A stretch of 7,188 bases of DNA from CAMCXE01 sp036520615 (GCA_036520615.1 DATDJI010000036.1:1-7188); one strand, 5' to 3'. Positions 1 through 6,151 are shown, counted from the stretch's first letter. Translations and numbers: made by a program. Notes: generated from the letters alone by a model not told the origin.

Positions 1-818
1 AAGCCTGAGAGTTCTTCCTCTCCCACAGAAAAGGCTACCACCGGAATATCTTCAGCCTTTACTCCAGCGTTAGCTAATTCTTTGTAAAAAGGTACGTTAG
101 CGTCGCCATTAATCGTTGAGACTACCGCAGTTTTTTTACCAGAAGAGCCGAATTTTTTAATTTCAGCTACACGAGTTGTCCAATCTGAATGGCCAAATGG
201 CGTGTAGTTAATGGAAATATCTTCGGCTTTCACGCCCTTAGATTTTAAATAGGCTTCGAGAATTTTATTCGTCGTACGTGGGTAAACATAATCAGTACCT
301 TCCAACACCCAGCGCAGCACTTTTTCATTTTTCATTAAATAATCAACAGCGGGAATTGCTTGTTGGTTTGGCGCAGCACCGGTATAAAATACGTTTTTAG
401 ACGATTCTTCACCTTCATATTGTACTGGGTAAAATAACAATCCATTTTTTTCTTCCAGTACGGGCAGCACTGATTTACGCGATACTGATGTCCAGCAGCC
501 GAAAATTACATCAACTTTATCCTTCTCCAATAATTGTTTTGCTTTTTCTGCAAATAACGGCCAGTTCGAGGCTGGATCAACCACTACCGCTTCCAGTTTC
601 TTACCTAACAATCCACCTTTGGCATTTTGCTCTTCAATCATCATTAAAACGGTGTCTTTTAATGTAGTTTCACTAATTGCCATTGTTCCCGACAATGAAT
701 GCAAAACACCGACTTTGATAGTGTCCGCTGCCTGTGTAACCGCTGCTGTCAGTGAAAGCGCCGAGATACTTAAAACAGCACCCGTGCGTTTAAACCAATT
801 TTGGAAAGATGGATTCAT
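1..818 (-). CDS. urtA: Urea ABC transporter substrate-binding protein UrtA, C-terminus cut off by window edge
   Basis: Periplasmic binding protein that captures urea (or short amides) for the UrtBCDE ABC importer. My minus-strand translation gives 272 codons from ATG at 818-816. It opens with a Sec signal peptide (K10-R11, then a hydrophobic run) and a likely cleavage site after TQA at residue 30. Mature segments typical of UrtA follow: KVGVLHSLSGTMAISE near residue 35, DPASNWPLFAEKAKQLL near 80, FGCWTSVSRKSVLPV near 106, LLFYPVQYEGEE near 127 and DYVYPRTTNKI near 176. The family is usually a little over 400 residues, so roughly the last third lies outside the window. An AGAGGA ribosome site at 826-831, 7 nt upstream, supports this start. 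A sigma-54 promoter lies about 50 nt upstream of the start codon, matching nitrogen-limited expression. The other urt genes would be expected beyond the left edge. Amide-binding FmdD-type paralogues are the main alternative. Confidence 0.93.
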   Translation of the reverse strand, partial: MNPSFQNWFKRTGAVLSISALSLTAAVTQAADTIKVGVLHSLSGTMAISETTLKDTVLMMIEEQNAKGGLLGKKLEAVVVDPASNWPLFAEKAKQLLEKDKVDVIFGCWTSVSRKSVLPVLEEKNGLLFYPVQYEGEESSKNVFYTGAAPNQQAIPAVDYLMKNEKVLRWVLEGTDYVYPRTTNKILEAYLKSKGVKAEDISINYTPFGHSDWTTRVAEIKKFGSSGKKTAVVSTINGDANVPFYKELANAGVKAEDIPVVAFSVGEEELSG

Positions 819-866
819 GATGTTTTCCTCTGATGGTGGGCTAATTTTTTTAGTGTTTTTCACTTA

Positions 867-882
867 CGCACTATTAGTGCCA
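867..882 (-). promoter_or_regulatory. Sigma-54 (-24/-12) promoter of urtA
   Basis: Read on the minus strand this is TGGCACTAATAGTGCG. It has a perfect TGGCAC -24 element and the essential GG-N10-GC spacing, with TGC in the -12 element. It matches 9 of 12 defined positions of the RpoN consensus TGGCACRNNNNTTGCW. Transcription would start near 856, leaving a leader of about 38 nt before urtA. RpoN promoters need an activator; for a urea transporter NtrC is the expected one, and NtrC-like half-sites lie upstream. Confidence 0.72.
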
Positions 883-916
883 ACACCACAGATGGGTTTT
901 TGCTCACAGCTATAAA

Positions 917-923
917 TGGTGCA
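917..923. promoter_or_regulatory. NtrC-like half-site TGGTGCA near the urtA promoter
   Basis: This is a perfect TGGTGCA half-site about 64 bp upstream of the predicted urtA transcription start. The opposite half of the palindrome is not recognisable, so alone it is weak. It gains weight as the third exact TGGTGCA/TGCACCA heptamer within about 200 bp, where chance would give almost none. Confidence 0.3.
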
Positions 924-1062
924 TCAGTCTGCATCTGTGCTAGGTAATCGACATTTTCCATGCGTATTGCCGCTTGTGAAAACCGTTGATCTCGCGCATG
1001 AGCGTGAGCTGCAAGCAATTAATTATGCTCAGCGAGCACTGGATGTATATGAGATTGCTGTT

Positions 1063-1120
1063 TGCACCAATTGATACCAATAAAAATCTTAAAAATTGGT
1101 GAAAGCATTTAATTGGTGCA
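1063..1120. promoter_or_regulatory. Candidate NtrC enhancer region upstream of urtA
   Basis: TGCACCAATT (1063-1072) and its exact inverse AATTGGTGCA (1111-1120) form a 10-bp inverted pair. Each contains one half of the NtrC operator TGCACCA-N3-TGGTGCA. The 17-mer at 1104-1120 matches that palindrome at 10 of 14 positions, with a perfect right half. Another GGTGA-type half lies between them at 1096-1102. The sites are about 210-260 bp upstream of the predicted start of transcription, a workable distance for an enhancer. The identity of the regulator is inferred from motif and context. Confidence 0.45.
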
Positions 1121-1340
1121 ACATGCATTAAATCCATGTAACGGGGATCGAAACAGTTTCTTAGATGGGCTTTACCGATTTTGAAAGCCGCTTTCATTTT
1201 AATTGCGACGGTCGCTTATGGCGCTATTTAATGGCGGGCTTTTGGATTTAGTCACGGGCCAGAGGGCGCCGCAATGATAACCAATGAATAGAAGCTGGGA
1301 ATTTGTGCAACAACCAATATTAAAACTAATCGAATATTGA

Positions 1341-1366
1341 TAAAACAAGCGCCCTGTTGGGGCGCT
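1341..1366 (-). terminator. Rho-independent terminator of nadA
   Basis: A 7-bp perfect stem (AGCGCCC 1348-1354 with GGGCGCT 1360-1366) and a 5-nt loop are followed on the minus strand by TGTTTTA. It lies 15 nt past the nadA stop codon, so nadA ends its own transcript and urtA must be transcribed separately. Confidence 0.82.
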
Positions 1367-1381
1367 GGAGGGACCAAGGTT

Positions 1382-2437
1382 TTACATTGTTTTGCGGAAA
1401 TTGAGCATGCGCTGCAAAGGAATTAGTGCTTTTTCGGCGGTTAACGCGTCCACAAAAATCTCATTATCTGTGCGTTCAAACACCGCTAAAAGTGCATCGA
1501 GTGAATTCATCGCCATCCAAGGGCAATTCGCACAACTTCGACAGGTTGCACCTGCACCAGCGGTGGGCGCTATATAAAAATGTTTCTGCGGGCAAAGCTG
1601 CTGCATTTTATAAAAAATGCCCTGATCCGTAGCCACGATAAACTCCTCGGCATCGAGGGTTTGCGCCGCGCGAATCAATTGCGACGTGGAGCCTACAACA
1701 TCTGCCAGAGCCACTACCGCCTTAGGCGACTCAGGATGTACAAGCACCCGCGCATGCGGATATAAAACCTTTAAATCGCTCACACCTTTGGCTTTGAACT
1801 CCTCGTGCACAATACAGGCTCCATCCCATAACAATACATCAGCACCAGTTTTCTCCTGCACGTAACTTCCCAAATGTTTATCCGGTGCCCAGAGAATTTT
1901 TTCGCCCAAGCTATCCAAATGCTCCACTACATCCAATGCAATACTTGAGGTCACCACCCAATCCGCACGCGCTTTCACCGCAGCTGAGGTATTGGCATAA
2001 ACAACAACAGTGCGATCTGAATGCTGATCGCAAAATGCACTGAACTCTTCGATCGGACAACCTATGTCCAAAGAGCAGGTAGCCTCAAGGGTCGGCATCA
2101 ATACACGCTTGTTCGGCGTTAATATCTTTGCCGTCTCTCCCATGAATTTAACACCCGCCACAATTAGAGTGCTGGCCTCATGTTGTGCGCCAAAGCGTGC
2201 CATTTCCAGCGAGTCTGAAACACAGCCACCTGTGGCCTCAGCCAGCGCCTGCACCAGCGGGTCGGTGTAATAGTGGGCCACCATCACCGCATTGTGCGCC
2301 TTCAGTAGCTGCTTAATCTGTTCAATCTTCTCCTCTACATCAGCAGGTTCAATCTTTTGCTGCAGAGGAATCTTGGCCAGATGCTCCTGCACTACTTGTT
2401 GAGGTGATTTTTTAACGGTGGGTATCGAGGTGGGCAT
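1382..2437 (-). CDS. nadA: Quinolinate synthase NadA
   Basis: Cytoplasmic [4Fe-4S] enzyme that condenses iminoaspartate (made by NadB) with dihydroxyacetone phosphate to quinolinate, in de novo NAD synthesis. The protein has 351 residues; E. coli NadA has 347. Cluster ligands correspond to Cys121 (ATCSLDIGCP), Cys208 (WDGACIVHEEF) and Cys305, the last within a CRSCANC motif at 299-305. This motif is typical of the NadA type found in Proteobacteria. Other conserved pieces are HYY at 55-57, GVKFMGETAKIL at 95-106, YANTSAAVKA at 147-156, HPE at 234-236 and GSTSQL at 249-254. I chose the ATG at 2437-2435 because GGAGG lies 7 nt upstream (2445-2449) and the protein begins where the family does. 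An open frame continues upstream but reads through tRNA-Lys and is not real. The gene lies 80 nt after tRNA-Lys and ends at its own terminator. Confidence 0.97.
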   Translation of the reverse strand: MPTSIPTVKKSPQQVVQEHLAKIPLQQKIEPADVEEKIEQIKQLLKAHNAVMVAHYYTDPLVQALAEATGGCVSDSLEMARFGAQHEASTLIVAGVKFMGETAKILTPNKRVLMPTLEATCSLDIGCPIEEFSAFCDQHSDRTVVVYANTSAAVKARADWVVTSSIALDVVEHLDSLGEKILWAPDKHLGSYVQEKTGADVLLWDGACIVHEEFKAKGVSDLKVLYPHARVLVHPESPKAVVALADVVGSTSQLIRAAQTLDAEEFIVATDQGIFYKMQQLCPQKHFYIAPTAGAGATCRSCANCPWMAMNSLDALLAVFERTDNEIFVDALTAEKALIPLQRMLNFRKTM

Positions 2438-2462
2438 GACAAGCCTCCAATAGCGACGAGCA

Positions 2463-2495
2463 AAAGAAAGGGGAGCTTTAAGCTCCCCTTTCTTT
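2463..2495 (-). terminator. Long perfect palindrome between tRNA-Lys and nadA; tRNA terminator or nadA leader hairpin
   Basis: Two 16-nt arms (2463-2478 and 2480-2495) are exact inverses around a single central T, with a GGGGAGC/GCTCCCC core. On the minus strand the descending arm runs into TTTCTTTT, so it looks like a strong intrinsic terminator for the tRNA-Lys transcript. It ends only 13 nt before the nadA ribosome site, so it could also sit at the 5' end of nadA mRNA. Symmetry makes it terminator-like on the plus strand too. Confidence 0.7.
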
Positions 2496-2496
2496 G

Positions 2497-2502
2497 AGTA
2501 TA
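2497..2502 (-). promoter_or_regulatory. Possible -10 element for nadA
   Basis: Minus-strand TATACT is one base from the sigma-70 -10 consensus and lies between the tRNA 3' end and the palindrome. No good -35 is present: the right distance falls in the tRNA acceptor end. If used, transcription would begin at the foot of the hairpin. The alternative is that nadA depends on read-through from the tRNA promoter. Confidence 0.25.
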
Positions 2503-2517
2503 ACGCTGATAATAAAA

Positions 2518-2593
2518 TGGTGGGTCGTGCTGGATTCGAACCAGCGACCAATTGGTTAAAAGCCAACTGCTCTACCGACTGAGCTAACGACCC
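2518..2593 (-). tRNA. tRNA-Lys (anticodon TTT), downstream copy
   Basis: A 76-nt cloverleaf on the minus strand, starting GGGTCGTTAGCTCAG and ending ACGACCCACCA with CCA encoded. The acceptor stem GGGTCGT/ACGACCC pairs fully. The D-arm is AGCTC...GAGC and the T-arm carries GGTTCGAATCC. The anticodon stem (GTTGG/CCAAT, one G-T pair) holds the loop CTTTTAA, placing TTT at positions 34-36 (2558-2560). It closely matches E. coli tRNA-Lys. It is identical to the copy 146 bp upstream, has no obvious promoter of its own in the 70-bp spacer, and is probably co-transcribed with it. Confidence 0.98.
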
Positions 2594-2663
2594 TTTAAAA
2601 CTTAACAAGTACAACCTTCTAAGGCCGACAACAACAGCACCGATCCTTCGTTACTGATAAATA

Positions 2664-2739
2664 TGGTGGGTCGTGCTGGATTCGAACCAGCGACCAATTG
2701 GTTAAAAGCCAACTGCTCTACCGACTGAGCTAACGACCC
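2664..2739 (-). tRNA. tRNA-Lys (anticodon TTT), promoter-proximal copy
   Basis: Identical over all 76 nt to the copy at 2518-2593, with anticodon TTT at 2704-2706 and encoded CCA at 2664-2666. The spacer between the two (2594-2663) shows no other tRNA. Perfect identity of the tRNA bodies with different flanks fits tandem duplication kept uniform by recombination or selection. Confidence 0.98.
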
Positions 2740-2752
2740 AAAAGAGGCGCAC

Positions 2753-2780
2753 ATCTTAATGATTTATAAACAAATATCAA
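2753..2780 (-). promoter_or_regulatory. Sigma-70 promoter of the tRNA-Lys pair
   Basis: On the minus strand, TTGATA (2780-2775) and TAAGAT (2758-2753) are 16 bp apart. Transcription would start about 6-8 nt before the mature 5' end at 2739. A GC-rich GTGCGCC discriminator follows the -10, as in stable-RNA promoters under stringent control. Identified by eye only. Confidence 0.45.
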
Positions 2781-2862
2781 GGCTTATTTGGCACGCACAG
2801 GAAGAAATTAGGCAACTTCTGCACTCAGCTGAACCTATGCAGCCCAACCATTAATTCCGGCC

Positions 2863-2885
2863 AAAAAAAACGCCCCGCAGGGCGC
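2863..2885 (-). terminator. Rho-independent terminator of glnK copy 1
   Basis: A GC stem (CGCCC 2871-2875 with GGGCG 2880-2884) and a 4-nt loop are followed on the minus strand by eight T (2870-2863). It lies 17 nt after the glnK stop, so the gene is not co-transcribed with the tRNAs. Confidence 0.85.
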
Positions 2886-2901
2886 TAACATCCAAGCCAG
2901 C

Positions 2902-3240
2902 TTATACCGCTTCTACACCGGTTTCGCCGGTCCGAATGCGCACGATCTGCTCAAGCGGCTGGATAAAAATTTTACCGTCACCAATTTTTCCCGTTTGCGC
3001 AGCTTTTGTAATCGCCTCGACAACCTTATCCACCATGTCAGCAGAAACAGCTAACTCAAGTTTCACCTTGGGTAAAAAATCAACCACATATTCAGCGCCC
3101 CGGTACAACTCCGTATGACCTTTTTGGCGGCCAAAACCTTTCACTTCTGTAACCGTCATTCCTTGCACGCCAACTTCAGACAAGGCTATACGAACGTCAT
3201 CTAATTTAAATGGCTTAATGACCGCGGTAATCAGTTTCAT
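2902..3240 (-). CDS. glnK: PII nitrogen signal protein GlnK, copy 1 (downstream of amtB)
   Basis: Trimeric cytoplasmic PII protein that senses ATP/ADP and 2-oxoglutarate, is uridylylated by GlnD, and binds targets such as AmtB. It has 112 residues, the family length. The T-loop GRQKGHTELYRGAEYVVDF (37-55) carries Tyr51, the uridylylation site, and the B-loop is TGKIGDGKIF at 83-92. The start MKLITAVIKPFKL is GlnK-like and has AAGGG 7 nt upstream; a longer upstream frame runs into the preceding terminator and is rejected. It is about 80% identical to copy 2 (90 of 112 by my alignment), with identical T-loops and differences mainly at 59-83 and 93-100. The amtB terminator separates it from amtB. 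The only promoter hint is a weak -24/-12-like match at 3336-3351 (GG-N10-GC kept, 7 of 12 positions), so its control is unclear. GlnB is the alternative name. Confidence 0.95.
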   Translation of the reverse strand: MKLITAVIKPFKLDDVRIALSEVGVQGMTVTEVKGFGRQKGHTELYRGAEYVVDFLPKVKLELAVSADMVDKVVEAITKAAQTGKIGDGKIFIQPLEQIVRIRTGETGVEAV

Positions 3241-3390
3241 AACAGGACCCTTAATGGAAAACAGACGAACAATGCAGGCGAATAATTCAAAACAAGAAAA
3301 TTTGCTGAACCAGTTTAGGCAAGGTTTAGACTTAACGCTCAACCTAGGCCACAAAACCTGCAATGTACAGTATGGGCACACAAACCCCCA

Positions 3391-3423
3391 AATAAAAAAG
3401 CCCCAGCGGTTTCCCGCTGGGGC
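3391..3423 (-). terminator. Rho-independent terminator after amtB
   Basis: A perfect 10-bp stem (GCCCCAGCGG 3400-3409 with CCGCTGGGGC 3414-3423) with a TTTC loop is followed on the minus strand by TTTTTTATT. It is a strong terminator 45 nt past the amtB stop. It separates torF-glnK-amtB from the second glnK. Confidence 0.92.
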
Positions 3424-3468
3424 AAAATCTATCTAAGGCGACAGATCGATAATTAGCGTAAAAAAATC

Positions 3469-4908
3469 CTAGAAATGGTAGCTGCGCTCACCGTGCTCAG
3501 CTGTATCTAAGCCTTCAGTCTCCACATCATCAGGAACCCGCAGGCCAATGGTGATATCGACGACTTTGAAGCAAACAAATGCTACACCGCCGGACCAAAG
3601 CAAAGTTACCACCACACCCCAAGCTTGAGACAGAACCTGTGTGCCCATACCGGCAAATGCCCAGGTTCCAGTTACATAATCAATAATTCCTGTACCGCCC
3701 AGTGCTGTGTCGTTGAATACACCGGTCAGCAGTGCACCGATGATACCGCCGATACAGTGCACGCCAAATACATCCAGCGAGTCATCATAACCAAGCGCAG
3801 CTTTAAGCTTCAGAACCGCAATCATACAAACAAAGCCACCGATCAAGCCGATAACGATACTACCCATAGGGCCTACCCAACCACAGGCCGGTGTAATAGC
3901 TACAAGCCCTGCCACAGCGCCTGAAGCCGCACCTAACATCGTAGGCTTACCACGCACTACCCACTCACCAAATGCCCAAGCAAGTACAGCGGCGGCGGTA
4001 GCTAAGAAGGTATTGATAAAGACTTGTGCAGCAAAAGCATTGGCTTCTAGGTTTGAGCCGACGTTAAAACCGAACCAACCTACCCAAAGTAAAGCGGCAC
4101 CAATCATAGTAAACGGCACGTTGTGCGGCGCTAATGACATGTTGCCATAACCCTTACGTTTACCTACTAATAAGCAACCGACTAAGCCTGCGATACCTGC
4201 GTTGATGTGTACAACTGTGCCGCCAGCAAAGTCCAAAGCGCCTTTTTGGAAAAGGAAGCCTGCACCAGCGGTAGCAGCCTCGGCAGCTTCTTTAGTGGTG
4301 TATGCATCTGGGCCGGCCCAGAACCACACCATGTGCGCAATCGGTAGGTAGGAAAAGGTAAACCAAAGAACGCAAAACACGAGCACAGCAGAAAATTTCA
4401 TGCGCTCAGCAAATGCACCTACGATCAAACAAGGTGTTAACGCAGCAAATGTCATCTGAAACGCAGCGTACATATATTCAGGAATATAAACACCCTTACT
4501 AAAGGTTGCTGCATTGGCGAGATTGCCAGCCGAGTCAATCATACCTTTCAAAAATAATCGATCCGTGCCGCCGATAAATGCATTGCCTGAAGTAAAAGCA
4601 AATGAATAACCGTAAATTGCCCAGAGCACAGAAATTAAACTAAACGTTACAAAAATCTGCATGGAAATTGACAGCATATTTTTAGAGCGCACCATGCCGC
4701 CATAAAACAAAGCGAGGCCCGGCAATGCCATCATTAACACTAACAATGTACTCGTTAGCATCCATGCAATATCGCCTTTATTAGGTACAGGTGGAGCCAC
4801 AGCAGCTTCTTCGGCCATTACCATACCCGGCGCCAACAGAGCTATAGCGACAGGCCATAAAACCTGAGCGCCTTTAAGCACTGAGCTGAGAGAAATATTT
4901 TTATTCAC
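3469..4908 (-). CDS. amtB: Ammonium transporter AmtB
   Basis: Trimeric inner-membrane ammonium channel of the Amt/Rh family. The protein has 479 residues: a signal peptide (likely cleaved after VMA at 32) and about 11 membrane helices. Pore residues by comparison with E. coli AmtB: twin histidines H234 and H384, D226 in ALDFAGGTVVH, gate Phe F154 and F281, and binding-site W195 and S285. Relative to E. coli there is an insertion of about 19 residues between W195 and D226 (rich in Ala, Thr, Glu), which I recall in other proteobacterial AmtB forms. The cytoplasmic tail (about 455-479, GLRVPDDVETEGLDTAEHGERSYHF) is the part that contacts GlnK. The start codon is GTG at 4908-4906, with AGGAG 7 nt upstream at 4916-4920. 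It follows glnK copy 2 by 58 nt with no terminator, the classic glnK-amtB pair, so AmtB is probably inhibited by GlnK docking when nitrogen is ample. Confidence 0.97.
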   Translation of the reverse strand: MNKNISLSSVLKGAQVLWPVAIALLAPGMVMAEEAAVAPPVPNKGDIAWMLTSTLLVLMMALPGLALFYGGMVRSKNMLSISMQIFVTFSLISVLWAIYGYSFAFTSGNAFIGGTDRLFLKGMIDSAGNLANAATFSKGVYIPEYMYAAFQMTFAALTPCLIVGAFAERMKFSAVLVFCVLWFTFSYLPIAHMVWFWAGPDAYTTKEAAEAATAGAGFLFQKGALDFAGGTVVHINAGIAGLVGCLLVGKRKGYGNMSLAPHNVPFTMIGAALLWVGWFGFNVGSNLEANAFAAQVFINTFLATAAAVLAWAFGEWVVRGKPTMLGAASGAVAGLVAITPACGWVGPMGSIVIGLIGGFVCMIAVLKLKAALGYDDSLDVFGVHCIGGIIGALLTGVFNDTALGGTGIIDYVTGTWAFAGMGTQVLSQAWGVVVTLLWSGGVAFVCFKVVDITIGLRVPDDVETEGLDTAEHGERSYHF

Positions 4909-4966
4909 AGGAATTCTCCTAAACGAACGACTGGAGGAAAAACCTCAAGCCAGACAAGTAACAGGG

Positions 4967-5305
4967 TTAAAGAGCTTCTTCGCCAGTCTCACCGGTGCGT
5001 ATTCGAATCACCTGCTCCAAAGAAGACACAAAAATTTTTCCATCGCCAATTTTTCCTGAATGTGCAGCCTTGCTAATTGCTTCCACTACGGTATCAACCT
5101 GTCCATCAGCTACCGCAACTTCCAATTTAGTTTTCGGTAAAAAATCCACTACATATTCAGCCCCGCGGTAAAGTTCGGTGTGGCCTTTTTGGCGACCAAA
5201 ACCTTTTACCTCAGTGACGGTAATACCCTGCACACCTATATCGGATAAGGCTTCACGCACTGCATCCAACTTAAAAGGTTTGATCACGGCAGTAATTAAT
5301 TTCAT
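4967..5305 (-). CDS. glnK: PII nitrogen signal protein GlnK, copy 2 (amtB partner)
   Basis: 112-residue PII protein expected to bind the cytoplasmic face of AmtB and block ammonium entry when 2-oxoglutarate is low. It has the complete T-loop (37-55) with Tyr51 for GlnD uridylylation, and the B-loop SGKIGDGKIF at 83-92. The C-terminus RIRTGETGEEAL resembles E. coli GlnK (RIRTGEADEAAL). The ATG at 5305-5303 has AGGAG 7 nt upstream (5313-5317). It stands 58 nt before amtB without a terminator, so the two form an operon. The torF stop is 71 nt upstream, with a terminator-like hairpin and a small palindrome between. Expression therefore depends on read-through from the sigma-54 promoter ahead of torF, or on a promoter I cannot see. 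Position beside amtB favours the GlnK name over GlnB. Confidence 0.96.
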   Translation of the reverse strand: MKLITAVIKPFKLDAVREALSDIGVQGITVTEVKGFGRQKGHTELYRGAEYVVDFLPKTKLEVAVADGQVDTVVEAISKAAHSGKIGDGKIFVSSLEQVIRIRTGETGEEAL

Positions 5306-5325
5306 CGGACTGCTCCTAAATAAAA

Positions 5326-5340
5326 TGCAGAGTATCTGCA
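5326..5340. repeat. Small perfect palindrome in the glnK leader
   Basis: TGCAGA and TCTGCA flank a 3-nt centre. On the minus strand it is followed by TTTTATTT and then the glnK ribosome site. It could be a weak second terminator-like hairpin, an mRNA stabiliser or an operator. Its small size means chance cannot be excluded. Confidence 0.3.
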
Positions 5341-5344
5341 GTTG

Positions 5345-5371
5345 AAAAATGCGGCCTTAAAAAGGCCGCAT
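5345..5371 (-). terminator. Intercistronic terminator-like hairpin between torF and glnK
   Basis: A perfect 10-bp stem (ATGCGGCCTT 5349-5358 with AAGGCCGCAT 5362-5371) and a 3-nt loop are followed on the minus strand by TTTTT then CAAC. It begins just after the torF stop. The short T-run suggests partial termination, which would yield more torF mRNA than glnK-amtB mRNA. Confidence 0.75.
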
Positions 5372-5376
5372 GCTAA

Positions 5377-6054
5377 TTAATCACCTAAAGGAAGGCTGTA
5401 AGACACGATAAATTTAGGATCGTTATCATAAGCGCCATCGACATCATCAACCACTTGGCCGATTTTGAAACTCAAGCGATCATTGTAGGCGTATGACAAA
5501 TCAACGTGAGCCATGTCAGTTTCATGTATGCCGTAAAGAATAGTGAATTTATCGAAGGTGGCAGAGATAGTCCCGTACCAATAACCTGTAGCACCAGCGA
5601 TGTTATCCATATAAGTAACTGATACTGGACCAACTCCCAAAGTTACAACTGCTTCGGATAATTCACCAGGTTCGTTAAAAGGATCTAAGGGAACAATTGT
5701 TCCATCTGGTAATTCAGCGGTTTCAGGCGCAGATGGATATGCATAAGTCCACAAACTAAAATCGTACTTAAACAATTCACCAATAGTACTACCGTAACCC
5801 AAGTAAAGATCATACTCAGTGCCGCCGACAGAATCGCCAGAACCTCCCCAAGCACCAGCATAAAAACCCGCTTCGGAAAATTTCAAATCTCCTGAAACTT
5901 GAGGATCTCCGGTGCCCAAATCCAAACCACGCCAGTAATACATATTTGCAACGCCAACTGACGCGCTCACCTCTGCATTGGCTACAGGAGCGAACAAACT
6001 TGCAGTTGCCAAAACGGCAACAGCGGTTGCCAATAAGTTTTTCGTAAATTTCAT
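5377..6054 (-). CDS. TorF-family (TIGR02001/Gcw_chp) putative outer-membrane porin
   Basis: Predicted outer-membrane protein of 225 residues. A Sec signal peptide (K2, K5, hydrophobic 7-22) ends in VANA with cleavage after residue 27. The N-terminus of the mature part, VSASVGVANMYYWRGLDL followed by SGDLKFSEAGFYAGAWG (54-70), is the recognisable signature of the Gcw_chp family, annotated as TorF-like putative porins. The rest alternates short hydrophobic and polar stretches rich in Tyr, Gly and Asp, as in beta-barrels. An acidic Pro-rich stretch at 106-131 could be an external loop. The terminal residues LPLGD lack the usual C-terminal Phe. I chose the ATG at 6054-6052: GGAGGAG precedes it closely (6061-6067) and the signal peptide begins there; a start 57 nt upstream adds a non-signal leader. 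A sigma-54 promoter lies about 100 nt upstream. The family's substrate is unknown; position before glnK-amtB suggests a nitrogen-linked channel. Confidence 0.85.
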   Translation of the reverse strand: MKFTKNLLATAVAVLATASLFAPVANAEVSASVGVANMYYWRGLDLGTGDPQVSGDLKFSEAGFYAGAWGGSGDSVGGTEYDLYLGYGSTIGELFKYDFSLWTYAYPSAPETAELPDGTIVPLDPFNEPGELSEAVVTLGVGPVSVTYMDNIAGATGYWYGTISATFDKFTILYGIHETDMAHVDLSYAYNDRLSFKIGQVVDDVDGAYDNDPKFIVSYSLPLGD

Positions 6055-6151
6055 GGATGTCTCCTCCAAAGTGATAGCAAAATCATCAGTAAACTGATTC
6101 TTAAATGCCAAGCTTTTTTAGGTTGTTGTATGCCTGGTGTAAAAACTCTTT

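Larger units (their letters stand above)
819..1340. other. Gene-free intergenic region between urtA and nadA
   Basis: About 520 bp with no convincing gene. The urtA-proximal 300 bp holds the urtA ribosome site, the sigma-54 promoter and the NtrC-like sites. The remainder (about 1121-1340) shows only a small GAAAGC-c-GCTTTC palindrome at 1183-1195 and a 7-bp inverted pair CAATATT/AATATTG at 1315-1339, neither assignable. An 85-codon minus-strand frame at 940-1197 overlaps the NtrC-like sites, resembles no family I know and is probably chance. Confidence 0.6.

Noticed and set aside
619..915. 98-codon plus-strand frame across the urtA start
   Set aside because: It is antisense to urtA coding sequence and to its promoter region, and has no family resemblance.
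940..1197. 85-codon minus-strand frame
   Set aside because: It overlaps the NtrC-like sites, resembles no known family and has no clear ribosome site.
2438..2614. N-terminal extension of nadA to 2614
   Set aside because: The added residues come from translating through the tRNA-Lys gene, and the family start with a good GGAGG site is at 2437.
3336..3351. Sigma-54 promoter for glnK copy 1
   Set aside because: GG-N10-GC spacing is present, but only 7 of 12 consensus positions match and no NtrC-like half-site accompanies it.
3241..3381. N-terminal extension of glnK copy 1 to 3381
   Set aside because: The extra 47 residues match no PII protein, and the canonical MKLITAVIKP start has its own ribosome site.
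4920..4966. GAGG/CCTC hairpin between glnK copy 2 and amtB as a terminator
   Set aside because: The stem is only 4 bp and no T-run follows.
6055..6111. Start of torF at 6111
   Set aside because: It would place 19 residues before a perfect signal peptide, whereas GGAGGAG sits directly ahead of the ATG at 6054.
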